Assembly (NCBI GenBank): GCA_038251625.1
Contig: JBBSBE010000011.1
Span: 1 to 52,258, forward strand
DNA length: 52,258 nucleotides
Direction: 5' to 3'
DNA from: JBBQXK01 sp038251625
Lineage (GTDB): Bacteria > Pseudomonadota > Alphaproteobacteria > Rhodobacterales > Rhodobacteraceae
The notes beneath the pieces are model-generated. The model searched no databases. It saw only the letters and a list, made by a program, of their open reading frames with translations, and had not been told where the DNA came from. Numbering within the stretch: the stretch's first letter is position 1; every line of letters starts with the position of its first letter. Both the position numbers and the translations under genes were made by a program. Of the stretch, positions 7,731 to 16,054 are shown one piece after another.

Positions 7731-8840
7731 ATGCCGTTTCCGAGCTTTTCCCGCCGTGGTTTCCTGCAAACGGGGGCCGCCCTTGCGGGCAGCGCAGCCT
7801 TGCCACGGTTGGCCCATGCCCAATCGGGCATGACGGTCGGCTTTATCTACGTGGGACCGAAGGATGATTTCGGCTACAATCAGGCGCATGCCGAGGGCGC
7901 GGCTGCCGTGAAGGCGATGGCGGGTGTGACGGTGGTGGAAGAGGAAAACGTGGCCGAGACCATCGATGTGCAGAAATCGATGGAATCGATGATCAACTTC
8001 GATGGCGCCTCGCTGATATTCCCAACCTCGTTCGGCTATTTCGATCCCCATGTCCTGACCGTGGCACCGAAGTACCCCGAGGTGCGGTTCGAACATGCGG
8101 CGGGTCTGTGGTCGGAAGGCATGCCGCCGAACATCGGGTCCTACTTCGGCTACATCGGGATGGGTCAGTATCTGAATGGCATTGCGGCGGGCAATGCGAC
8201 CAAGACCAAGAAGATCGGGTTTGTGGCGGCAAAGCCCATTCCGCAGGTGCTGCTGAACATCAACTCCTTCCTTCTGGGCGCGCGGGCGGTGGACCCGACC
8301 ATCACGTGTCAGGTGATCTTCACCGGTGAATGGTCGCTGGCGGTGAAGGAGGCCGAGGCCACGAACGCGCTGGCTGATGCGGGCTGCGACGTGATTACCT
8401 GCCATGTGGACGGCCCGAAGGTGGTGATGGAAACCGCAGCGGGGCGGGATTGCTTCATCTGCGGATACCACGCCAACCAGTCGGCGCTGGCGCCCGAGAA
8501 GTATCTGACCGGGGCTGAATGGAACTGGGCCGGAGTTTACACCGGCTTTGTGCAGACGATGCTGGACGGCGGGACGATCGGAAACTTCGTGCGTGGCGGG
8601 TTGTCGGACGGTTTCATCAAGATGTCGCCCCTTGGCCCTGCCGTATCGGATGCATCGCGCGCGCAGTTCGAGGCCGTGAAAGCCGAGATCATGCTGGGCG
8701 GGTACGCCGCCATCAAGGGGCCGCTGAAGGACAACACCGGGGCCGAGATCGCCGCCGCCGGGCAATCGTTCCTTGAGACGGATATCGCGCTGGAAAGCAT
8801 GGGATACCTTGTCGAAGGTGTGATCGGCTCGACGTCCTGA
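7731..8840 (+). CDS. BMP-family ABC transporter substrate-binding protein
   Basis: A 369-residue Med/PnrA-type basic membrane protein family binding protein. The N-terminus carries a twin-arginine-type signal (SRRGFLQTGAALAGSAAL, cleavage probably after AHA). The mature protein begins VGFIYVGPKDDFGYNQAHAEG, the family's ligand-pocket start; DVITCHVDGPKVV and FICGYHANQ follow. Homologues bind nucleosides or other small ureido/purine-like compounds. It is the first gene of a plus-strand operon with two permeases, a double ATPase and urea-derivative hydrolases, so biuret, triuret or a similar N-rich compound is a plausible ligand (inference). Confidence 0.9.
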   Translation: MPFPSFSRRGFLQTGAALAGSAALPRLAHAQSGMTVGFIYVGPKDDFGYNQAHAEGAAAVKAMAGVTVVEEENVAETIDVQKSMESMINFDGASLIFPTSFGYFDPHVLTVAPKYPEVRFEHAAGLWSEGMPPNIGSYFGYIGMGQYLNGIAAGNATKTKKIGFVAAKPIPQVLLNINSFLLGARAVDPTITCQVIFTGEWSLAVKEAEATNALADAGCDVITCHVDGPKVVMETAAGRDCFICGYHANQSALAPEKYLTGAEWNWAGVYTGFVQTMLDGGTIGNFVRGGLSDGFIKMSPLGPAVSDASRAQFEAVKAEIMLGGYAAIKGPLKDNTGAEIAAAGQSFLETDIALESMGYLVEGVIGSTS

Positions 8841-8860
8841 GCCGCGACGGGGACCCCGCC

Positions 8861-9970
8861 ATGACTGATCAATCCGCCCCTGCGACAGCACTTGTTGCCA
8901 CAGGCAGCGACTGGCGGGCACCGCTTGCCCGCCGGGCCGAGGGGATCGTGCTGCCGCTGGCCGCAATGCTGGCGGGCTTTGCTGTCTTCAGCCTGTTCCT
9001 GCTGGTGCAGGGCAAATCGCCCGTCACATTCTTCGGACTGGTCTATCAGGCGGGGTTCGGCAGCGCGTTTTCGGTGCAGAACACCCTGTCGCGCACCGCA
9101 CCCCTGCTGTTCGCCGCGCTCTGTGTGGCACTTCCTGCGCGGCTGGGCCTTGTGGTGATTGGCGGCGAGGGGGCTATCGTGCTGGGCGGGGTGGCGGCGG
9201 GTGCTTTGGGTGTGGTTTTGGCGGGCCAGTCGGGCGCGCTGGCGCTGCCCTTGATGGCGCTGACGGCCGCGCTGATCGGGGGGCTCTGGATCGGGGCGGT
9301 AGGGGCTTTGCGCTACTACCGGGGCGTCAATGAGACCATCGCAAGCCTGCTGATGGCCTATATCGCCATCGCGCTGATGAACCATCTGGTCGAAGGCCCG
9401 CTGCGCGACCCGGCGAGCCTGAACAAACCATCTACCGCGCCGCTGCCCGATGCCTTGCGCGTGGGTGACATGCCGGGGTGGGATGTGCACTGGGGCCTGC
9501 CAGTCGGCATCCTCGGCTGCATCTTCGCCTGGGCGCTGATCGACCGCACGACCTGGGGCTTTGCTGCGCGCATCGCAGGCGGCAACGTGCGGGCGGCCGA
9601 GGTGCAGGGGTTGCCCGTGGGGCGGCTGATCCTGGGCTTCACAGGCCTCGGCGGCGCGTTTGCGGGGCTGGCGGGTTTTTTCGAGGTGGCGGCGGTGCAC
9701 GGTTCGGCCAACGCGAGCCTTGCCAGTGGCTATGGCTACACGGGGATCCTGATCGCCTTTCTGGCGCGCCACAACCCCCTGGCGATCATTCCCGTGGCGA
9801 TCCTGCTGGCCGGGTTCGAGGCATCATCGGGCCTGATCCAGCGCCGGATGGACCTGCCCGACGCTACCACGCTGGTGCTGCAGGGCTTTGTCTTTATTGC
9901 GATATTGCTGAGCGACACGCTGTATGGCCGCTTCCGCCTTTTCGCCCCCGAACGGTGGAGATCGGCATGA
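8861..9970 (+). CDS. ABC transporter permease, BMP/nucleoside type (subunit 1)
   Basis: A 369-residue membrane protein of the branched-chain/nucleoside permease family (BPD_transp_2), with about eight to ten hydrophobic segments and the characteristic GLVVIGGEGAIVLGGVAAG and YYRGVNETIASLLMAYIAI segments. It starts 20 bp after the binding-protein gene and its stop overlaps the next permease start (ATGA). It forms one half of the membrane channel of the BMP-type importer. Confidence 0.9.
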   Translation: MTDQSAPATALVATGSDWRAPLARRAEGIVLPLAAMLAGFAVFSLFLLVQGKSPVTFFGLVYQAGFGSAFSVQNTLSRTAPLLFAALCVALPARLGLVVIGGEGAIVLGGVAAGALGVVLAGQSGALALPLMALTAALIGGLWIGAVGALRYYRGVNETIASLLMAYIAIALMNHLVEGPLRDPASLNKPSTAPLPDALRVGDMPGWDVHWGLPVGILGCIFAWALIDRTTWGFAARIAGGNVRAAEVQGLPVGRLILGFTGLGGAFAGLAGFFEVAAVHGSANASLASGYGYTGILIAFLARHNPLAIIPVAILLAGFEASSGLIQRRMDLPDATTLVLQGFVFIAILLSDTLYGRFRLFAPERWRSA

Positions 9971-10887
9971 ACGACCTTGGCCTCTGGGTCATTCCGCTTG
10001 CCATCCTCGGCGGCGCGATCCGTGTTTCCACGCCGTTTCTCTTCGTCAGCCTGGGCGAGGTGCTGACCGAGCGGTCTGGCCGGATCAACCTTGGGCTGGA
10101 AGGCACGCTCGTCTTTGGGGCGATGGCGGGCTATGCGGTGGCGTATCTGACCGGATCACCCTGGCTTGGCGTGCTTGCGGCGGCGGCGGCGGGATCAGTT
10201 TTCGGGCTTGTCCATGGCCTGATCTGTTCGCTGCCCCGGGTCAACGATATCGCCATCGGCATCGCCATGATGATCCTTGGCACCGGCCTCGCCTTCTATT
10301 TCGGCAAACCCTACGTGCAGCCCGTGGCGCCCGATCTGCCGTCGATCAGTTTCGGCGCGTGGTCGGACGTGCCGCAGGTGCAGGCGGCGCTGAAGGTGAA
10401 CGTGCTGTTCCTGATCGGGGCCGTTGCTGCCGTGGCGCTGTGGTGGATGTTTCGCGCCACCAAGGTGGGCCTGATCATCCGGGTGGTGGGTGACAGCACC
10501 GATGCCGCCCGCGCGATGGGCCTGCGCCCCGCGATGGTGCGCACGCTGGCCACCACTGCCGGCGGGGCCTTTGCCGGGGTCGGGGGCGCGTATCTGTCGC
10601 TCTTTTATCCCGGCAGCTGGAATGAGGGGATCTCATCGGGTCAGGGGCTGATGGCGGTGGCGTTGGTCATCTTTGCCCGCTGGAACCCGCTGGCGTGCTT
10701 TGGCGCGGCGCTGCTGTTCGGGGGGGCAGGGGCGCTGGGGCCGACGCTGCAGTCGGTGGGCATCTCGCAGGGATATTATCTTTTCTATGCAGCGCCTTAC
10801 GTTCTGACGTTGGGTGTCTTGATCGCAACCTCCTCGACCAAGCGGGCCATGACGGGCGCGCCGGGCGAGTTGAGCATCACGAAATAG
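9967..10887 (+). CDS. ABC transporter permease, BMP/nucleoside type (subunit 2)
   Basis: A 306-residue permease of the same family, shorter than its partner as is usual. Recognisable segments are GEVLTERSGRINLGLEGTLVFGAM, INDIAIGIAMMILGTGLAF and the cytoplasmic ARAMGLRPAMVRTLATTAGGAFAGVGG loop. The start is the ATG overlapping the previous stop; an open frame extends farther upstream but is a shadow. It partners with the preceding permease. Confidence 0.9.
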   Translation: MNDLGLWVIPLAILGGAIRVSTPFLFVSLGEVLTERSGRINLGLEGTLVFGAMAGYAVAYLTGSPWLGVLAAAAAGSVFGLVHGLICSLPRVNDIAIGIAMMILGTGLAFYFGKPYVQPVAPDLPSISFGAWSDVPQVQAALKVNVLFLIGAVAAVALWWMFRATKVGLIIRVVGDSTDAARAMGLRPAMVRTLATTAGGAFAGVGGAYLSLFYPGSWNEGISSGQGLMAVALVIFARWNPLACFGAALLFGGAGALGPTLQSVGISQGYYLFYAAPYVLTLGVLIATSSTKRAMTGAPGELSITK

Positions 10888-10896
10888 GAGTGCCGC

Positions 10897-11589
10897 ATGA
10901 AGGACCTGCCCTTCACGACCATCGCCGCCAATCCCTATCCCTGGCCCTACAACGGCGACTTGCGCCCCGCGAACACGGCGCTGGTCATCATCGACATGCA
11001 GACGGATTTCTGCGGACCGGGCGGATACGTCGACAAGATGGGATATGATCTGTCGCTGACCCGCGCGCCGATCCAGCCGATACGCGCCGTGCTGGCGGCG
11101 ATGCGCGCCGGGGACTATCACATCATCCACACGCGAGAGGGGCACCGCCCGGATCTGGCCGACCTGCCCGCCAACAAGCGCTGGCGCAGCCGCCAGATCG
11201 GCGCAGGCATCGGCGATCCGGGGCCATGCGGGCGCATCCTTGTGCGCGGTGAGCCGGGGTGGGACATCATTGACGAGCTTTATCCGCTTCCCGGCGAGAT
11301 CATCATCGACAAGCCCGGAAAGGGCAGCTTCTGCGCCACCGATCTGGAACTTATCCTGCGCACACGCGGCATCGAAAACCTGATCCTGACCGGGATCACG
11401 ACCGATGTCTGCGTCTCCACCACGATGCGAGAGGCGAACGACCGGGGCTTTGAATGCCTGGTGCTTTCGGATTGCTGCGGCGCGACAGACGCGGGCAACC
11501 ATGACGCCGCGCTGAAGATGGTGACGATGCAGGGCGGCGTTTTTGGCGCGGTCAGCGACAGCGCCACGCTGATTTCGGGGCTGGTGTGA
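10897..11589 (+). CDS. biuH: Isochorismatase-fold cysteine hydrolase, probable biuret amidohydrolase
   Basis: A 230-residue cysteine hydrolase. The catalytic triad can be placed at Asp33 (VIIDMQTDF), Lys139 (IIIDKPGKGSF) and Cys172 (GITTDVCVSTTMREANDRG). The N-terminal NPYPWPYNGDLRP, GGYVDKMGYDLSL and the WRSRQIGAGIGDPGPCGRIL stretch closely match what I remember of rhizobial biuret hydrolase BiuH, whose triad (recalled as D36/K142/C175) shows the same spacing. BiuH converts biuret to allophanate plus ammonia. A BMP importer upstream and an allophanate-hydrolase remnant downstream support this. The alternative is a hydrolase of another ureido compound. It lies 9 bp after the permease gene. 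Confidence 0.8.
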   Translation: MKDLPFTTIAANPYPWPYNGDLRPANTALVIIDMQTDFCGPGGYVDKMGYDLSLTRAPIQPIRAVLAAMRAGDYHIIHTREGHRPDLADLPANKRWRSRQIGAGIGDPGPCGRILVRGEPGWDIIDELYPLPGEIIIDKPGKGSFCATDLELILRTRGIENLILTGITTDVCVSTTMREANDRGFECLVLSDCCGATDAGNHDAALKMVTMQGGVFGAVSDSATLISGLV

Positions 11590-13130
11590 TGTCGGGCGCC
11601 ATCGGGGTGGAGCCTTTGCCCGACACGGGCGCCATCGGCGTGGAAACGCTGCACATGACGATGCGCTTTGGTGGCTTTACCGCGCTTGACGATTGTTCGA
11701 TCCGGATCGCGCCCGGTAGCTTTCACGCGCTGCTGGGCGAGAATGGCGCTGGAAAATCGACGCTGGTGAAGTGCATGATGGGGTTCTACCGCGCCACCAG
11801 CGGCGAGATGCTGGTGCAGGGGCGACAGGTGCAGGTGCCCGATCCCAAGGCCGCGCATGCGCTGGGGCTTGGCATGGTGTACCAGCATTTCACGCTTGTG
11901 CCGTCGCTGACGGCTGCCGAGAATCTGGTCATCAGCCGCGAGGATGCGCCCAGCGTCATCGACTGGCGGCGCGAGGGGGCGGCGCTGGCCGCGTTCATGG
12001 ACCGCATGCCCTTCAAGGTGCCGCTCGATCAGCCGGTGCGGGCGCTGGCAGCGGGCGAGAAGCAGAAGCTGGAGATTCTGAAGCAACTCTACCTTGGCCG
12101 CCGCTTCCTGATCCTGGACGAACCCACCTCGGTCCTGACGCCGGATGAGGCGGACGAGGTTTTGGGCCATGTGCGTGCGCTGTGCGAGGCGGGCCAGATC
12201 TCGGTGCTGATGATCACCCACAAATTCCGCGAAGTGACGGCCTATGCCGATGAGGTATCGGTGCTGCGGCGGGGCAGGCTGGTGGGCAGCGGCAGGGTGG
12301 ACGACCTGAGCCATTCCGACATGGCCGCGTTGATGATGGGCGAGGCAAAGGTTGCAGCCCCTGCGGCGCGGACGGGTGCGGCGGGGGCGCCGGTTCTGGT
12401 GGTCGAAGGCGCGCGGGCGCGCGATCGTTCGGGACTAAAAGAGATCGCCATCGTCGCGCTGACCCTGCACGGGGGCGAAATTGTCGGGATCGCGGGCATT
12501 TCCGGCAACGGGCAGATGGAACTGATGGAAATCCTGACCGGCCAGCGCCCGCTGGACGCAGGGCGCATCACCGTGAAGGGTGCGGCCTACGGAGCCACCC
12601 GCGAAGAGGCGCGCATCCGTGCCGTGCGCTACTTGCCCGAGGAACCGCTACGCAACGCCTGTGCCCCGCGCATGTCGGTGGCAGAGAACATAGCCTTTCG
12701 GAGCTTTGACCAGAACGGTGCCGGGCGCCGCTTCTGGCTGTCGGGGCGCGAGATGCGGGGGCGGGCGGCGGATCTTGTGGCGGCGTTCAAGGTCAAGACG
12801 GCATCCCTCGACGCGCCCATTCAGGCGCTGTCGGGCGGCAATGTGCAGCGCGCTGTGTTGGCGCGGGAACTGACGGGGGATGTGGATCTTCTGATCATCT
12901 CAAACCCCTGTTTCGGGCTTGATTTCACTGCCGTGGCCGAAATCCGCGCGCGCATCATGGCGGCGCGGAACCGGGGTGCGGGGGTGTTGCTGATGTCCGA
13001 GGATCTGGACGAGATCATGGAACTGGCTGATCGCGTGATGGTGATGTCGGAGGGGCGCATCGCCTATGAAACGCCGATTGCCAGCGCATCCGTGGCCAAG
13101 ATTGGCCAACATATGGGCGGGCATGCCTGA
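11589..13130 (+). CDS. ABC transporter ATP-binding protein, double cassette (BMP/nucleoside type)
   Basis: A 513-residue protein with two fused ATPase cassettes. The first has Walker A GENGAGKST (about residues 50-58), Walker B FLILDEPTSVL and the variant signature LAAGEKQKLEI; the second has ISGNGQ in place of a canonical Walker A, signature LSGGNVQRAVLARELT and LLIISNPCFGLD. This asymmetric layout is usual for sugar/nucleoside-type ATPases. The start is the ATG at 11589 overlapping the hydrolase stop (TGATG); a GTG one codon earlier is possible. It energises the BMP importer, though a hydrolase gene separates it from the permeases. Confidence 0.9.
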   Translation: MSGAIGVEPLPDTGAIGVETLHMTMRFGGFTALDDCSIRIAPGSFHALLGENGAGKSTLVKCMMGFYRATSGEMLVQGRQVQVPDPKAAHALGLGMVYQHFTLVPSLTAAENLVISREDAPSVIDWRREGAALAAFMDRMPFKVPLDQPVRALAAGEKQKLEILKQLYLGRRFLILDEPTSVLTPDEADEVLGHVRALCEAGQISVLMITHKFREVTAYADEVSVLRRGRLVGSGRVDDLSHSDMAALMMGEAKVAAPAARTGAAGAPVLVVEGARARDRSGLKEIAIVALTLHGGEIVGIAGISGNGQMELMEILTGQRPLDAGRITVKGAAYGATREEARIRAVRYLPEEPLRNACAPRMSVAENIAFRSFDQNGAGRRFWLSGREMRGRAADLVAAFKVKTASLDAPIQALSGGNVQRAVLARELTGDVDLLIISNPCFGLDFTAVAEIRARIMAARNRGAGVLLMSEDLDEIMELADRVMVMSEGRIAYETPIASASVAKIGQHMGGHA

Positions 13131-13795
13131 TGCCCACGGTGCATGCACAGCCCTTTGACTTTGCCTTCGATCCCGCCACCACCGCGCTGATCGTGATCGA
13201 CATGCAGAGGGATTTTATCGAGCCCGGCGGATTTGGCGCGAGCCTTGGCAATGACGTGGCGCTGCTGCAGGCCATCGTTCCCGCCACTGCCGTGCTGATC
13301 GCGCTTTGCCGCGAGGTCGGTATGCCGGTGATCCACACCCGCGAATGCCACCGCCCCGACCTTTCCGACCTGCCCGCAGCCAAGCGTGACAGGGGCGCGC
13401 CTGCCCTGCGCATCGGCGACGAGGGGCCCATGGGCCGTGTGCTGATCGCTGGCGAACCGGGCGCAGAAATTGTGGTGGACCTTGCGCCCGCGCCGGGCGA
13501 GATCCTGATCGACAAGCCCGGCAAGGGTGCCTTCTATGCCACCGACCTTGCCACCCATCTTGCCCGCCTTGGCACACGCAGCCTGATCTTTGCGGGCGTC
13601 ACGACCGAGGTTTGCGTGCAGACGACGATGCGCGAGGCGAACGACAGGGGCTTTGAATGCCTGCTGATCGAGGATGCGACGGAAAGCTATTTCCCCGCCT
13701 TCAAGGCCGCGACCCTGGCCATGATCCGCGCGCAAGGTGGGATCGTGGGGTGGACGGCGCCCCTGGCTGCCCTGCGGGATGCCCTTGATGGATGA
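13130..13795 (+). CDS. Isochorismatase-fold cysteine hydrolase (second paralogue; ureide hydrolase)
   Basis: A 221-residue cysteine hydrolase paralogous to the BiuH-like enzyme in this operon: shared blocks include HTRE.HRPDLSDLPA, GRVL..GEPG, DKPGKGAFYATDL and TTMREANDRGFECL. Catalytic residues appear intact: Asp24 (VIDMQRDF), Lys129 and Cys162 (GVTTEVCVQTT). It lacks the WRSRQIGAGIGD block of the BiuH-like protein, so it probably acts on a different but related substrate. Triuret hydrolase (TrtA), which works ahead of BiuH in Herbaspirillum, is such a paralogue; that assignment is inference. The start overlaps the ATPase stop (TGATG). Confidence 0.85.
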   Translation: MPTVHAQPFDFAFDPATTALIVIDMQRDFIEPGGFGASLGNDVALLQAIVPATAVLIALCREVGMPVIHTRECHRPDLSDLPAAKRDRGAPALRIGDEGPMGRVLIAGEPGAEIVVDLAPAPGEILIDKPGKGAFYATDLATHLARLGTRSLIFAGVTTEVCVQTTMREANDRGFECLLIEDATESYFPAFKAATLAMIRAQGGIVGWTAPLAALRDALDG

Positions 13796-14126
13796 GCCGC
13801 TCGTCATGCCCGATCTGGCGGGCGGCTGGCGCGCCCTGCCGTTCGGCCCTTTCCGCGAAGGGGTGGAGGTTCACCACATCCGGCTTGGCGCACCCGCCCT
13901 TGCGCTTTTGCGCTACGGCCCTGGCGCGCGGGTGCCCCGGCATCTGCACACCGGGCTGGAAACCATTCTGGTGCTTGACGGGGTGCAATGCGATGAACGC
14001 GGGTCCTATGGCCCCGGCGCCTTGATATTGAACCCGGCGGGCAGCGTGCATTCCGTCTGGTCCGATACCGGCTGCACGGTGTTGATCCAGTGGGAACGGC
14101 CCGTGCAACTGCTTGACGAGACCTGA
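13788..14126 (+). CDS. Cupin-domain protein
   Basis: A 112-residue single-domain cupin (ChrR-like). Motif 1 is visible as GARVPRHLHTGLETILVLDG, giving metal-ligand candidates His-x-His and Glu; motif 2 is GALILNPAGSVHSVWSDTG. The start at 13788 overlaps the preceding hydrolase by 8 nt. Its function in the operon is unknown: cupins next to amidohydrolases may be isomerases, sensors or accessory metal proteins. Confidence 0.8.
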   Translation: MDEPLVMPDLAGGWRALPFGPFREGVEVHHIRLGAPALALLRYGPGARVPRHLHTGLETILVLDGVQCDERGSYGPGALILNPAGSVHSVWSDTGCTVLIQWERPVQLLDET

Positions 14127-15419
14127 GCGACCGCTGATCCAAGTGTCGACTTCACGTCGCTGCGTGCGCGCTATGCTGCAGGGGCCTCACCCGCGGATGT
14201 GGTGCGGGCGGTCTATGCCCGCATCCGCGCGGTAGATGATCCCGACATCTTCCTGCATCTGCGCGACGAGACCGAGGTTCTGGAAGAGGCGCGCGCCCTG
14301 CCACTGCCAGTGCCGCGCAACGCGCTCGACCCCGGGATTGTGCCGGGTGGATCAAGTTCTGGCTCGGCCGTGGCGGTGGCGCAGGGGATCGTGGTTTATG
14401 CGGTGGGCACCGATACCGCGGGGTCGGGCCGGGTGCCCGCCACGCTGAACGGCATCGTGGGGCTGAAGCCGACGCTTGGCGCGCTGTCGGCAAGAGGCGT
14501 GGTGCCCCCGCGTGCCGGACGCTCGACACGATCTCAGTCTTCGCGCTGACGGTCCTCGATGCCTATGAGGCGTGTGGCGTGGCTTGCCAGCACGATCCCG
14601 AGGATCCGGTTTTGCGTGGCATCCCCGCGCCCCCGCTTGCGGCCGCGCCGACCCGGTTGACGATCGGCGTGCCCGATGCCGCCAGCCGCGAATTTTTTGG
14701 TGATGCAGTACAGGCGGCGGCGTTTGACGCAGCCCTCGGGCAGCTATCAGCGATGGGCCACACGCTGCGGGTGCCGGATTTCACCCCGTTTTTCGACGTT
14801 GCCGAGATGCTGTACGAGGGCGCATGGGTGGCAGAGCGGATGGCGGGGGTCGAACACCTGATGCGGGCGATGCCGGATGCGATCCATCCGATTACCCGCC
14901 ACATCATCGGAACCGCCGACGCGCTGAGCGCGGTTGATGCCTTTCGGGGCATCTATCGCCTTGCTGCCCTGGAACGCGCGACCGCGCCGGTGATGGCGGG
15001 GGTGGATCTTCTGTGCGTGCCGACGATCCCGACCTTCTACAAGCTTGCCGATCTTGAGGCCGATCCGGTTACACCCAATGCACGGCTGGGAACCTGTACC
15101 AACTTCGTCAACCTGCCGGACATGTGTGGTATCGCCATGCCCACCAATCCGCGCGCAGACGGGCGGCCCGGCAGTGTGACCTTTCTGGCGCGTGCGGGGG
15201 AAGACGGGCGGGGCATCCATCGCGGTGGAGCTTTGGGCGATACCAATGGAAGCGGCGGGTGGGTTTCTTGCCGCAATCCCCGCGCCTTTGAGCATGGGCA
15301 CGATCACGCTGGCAGACGGACGGACGGTCAAAGGGGTCCTGATGGAATCTCAGGGGCTCGGCGGCGCGGCGGATATTACCCTGTCGGGGGGGGTGGCGTG
15401 CTTGGCTTGCGGCCAATGA
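14127..15419 (+). pseudogene. atzF: Degenerate allophanate hydrolase (atzF-like)
   Basis: Remnant of an allophanate hydrolase in at least three reading-frame pieces. Piece 1 (from about 14142) reads VDFTSLRARYAAGASPADVV then jumps from EEARALPLP to VPRNALDPG: roughly 75 residues, including the catalytic-lysine region of amidase-signature enzymes, are missing in frame, while GGSSSGSAVAVA (cis-Ser loop) remains. A frameshift near 14515 moves RTLDTISVFALTV into the next frame, which runs through DLLCVPTIPTFYKL and TNFVNLPDMCGIAMP. A second junction near 15200 removes much of the C-terminal domain and shifts frame into AVELWAIPMEAAGGF and GTITLADGRTVKG. No in-frame start follows the cupin stop. 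The intact enzyme would convert allophanate to ammonia and CO2, the last step of biuret degradation. Confidence 0.9.
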
Positions 15420-15449
15420 GGTCTGGGCGCCTGCATCCTCACATGCAAA

Positions 15450-15468
15450 CGCCCGCCAGAGGCGGGCG
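15450..15468 (-). terminator. Intrinsic terminator downstream of DUF6280-type gene
   Basis: Perfect 8-bp GC hairpin CGCCCGCC/GGCGGGCG with a 3-nt loop, followed on the minus strand by a short TTT. It lies 25 bp after the stop of the minus-strand gene at 15493 and also separates it from the atzF remnant. Confidence 0.6.
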
Positions 15469-15492
15469 CATGCACAATCCTTTGCAATCGGA

Positions 15493-15813
15493 TCAGGCGG
15501 CTTCGGCCTGCTCCAGCGCATGGCGACGCTCGCTCTCTTCGCGCGACAGCGCGACAGAGGTGCGCACACCTTTGGAAACGAAATCCATCAGACCCTTCAC
15601 AACCCGTTCGTTCGGGTCGATCCCGGCGCAGGACAGCACCTCGCGGCCGTCCTTGGACCGTGCCCAACGGGCGATCTGATCGGGGCCGTTCCCGTATTTC
15701 TTGTCATCTGCGATCGCGTCATCGAGGGCTGCAAGCACAACCGCAGCGAACAGCTTGCGCGCCCGTTGCCCTTGCTCGAAGTTGAACGCGGTACCATCCA
15801 CGAAATCGACCAT
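15493..15813 (-). CDS. Small conserved Rhodobacterales protein (DUF6280-like)
   Basis: A 106-residue soluble, probably helical protein beginning MVDFVDGTAFNFEQGQRARKL. I remember near-identical small proteins annotated DUF6280 across Rhodobacteraceae; the name was not checked. Blocks LAALDDAIADDKKYGNGPDQ and SCAGIDPNERVVKGLMDFV look strongly constrained; the C-terminus is a charged SREESERRHALEQ helix. No function is known. It stands alone between two hairpins, with a promoter candidate about 165 bp upstream that implies a long leader. Confidence 0.85.
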   Translation of the reverse strand: MVDFVDGTAFNFEQGQRARKLFAAVVLAALDDAIADDKKYGNGPDQIARWARSKDGREVLSCAGIDPNERVVKGLMDFVSKGVRTSVALSREESERRHALEQAEAA

Positions 15814-15905
15814 AGTCGCCGTCCTGTTCTTGCTCTTGCGTTTTTTGACGTCCGGCCACTATGGCCATTTACATCCGATTCGGTATCCCGGTTTTATCAT
15901 GTCTG

Positions 15906-15924
15906 CCATGCGCTGTATGCATGG
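15906..15924 (-). other. Hairpin in the leader of the DUF6280-like gene
   Basis: Inverted repeat CCATGC (15906-15911) / GCATGG (15919-15924) with a 7-nt loop, within the unusually AT-rich leader upstream of the start at 15813. Possible RNA structure; no known family recognised. Confidence 0.3.
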
Positions 15925-15976
15925 CTTACAGGTCTGCTTACTGTATTTCGTCGGCGCATCCGGGTGCTAAGCCCCA

Positions 15977-16004
15977 TATATAGGCGCTGGTGCCCGGACA
16001 TCAA
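15977..16004 (-). promoter_or_regulatory. Sigma-70-type promoter for DUF6280-like gene
   Basis: On the minus strand TTGATG (complement of 15999-16004), a 16-bp spacer and TATATA (complement of 15977-15982). This would start transcription near 15969 and leave a leader of about 155 nt. Confidence 0.5.
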
Positions 16005-16054
16005 CGATTTGCCAATATTCGGCCGTATTTTTTGCTAGCGCAAACGTGTTCCGC

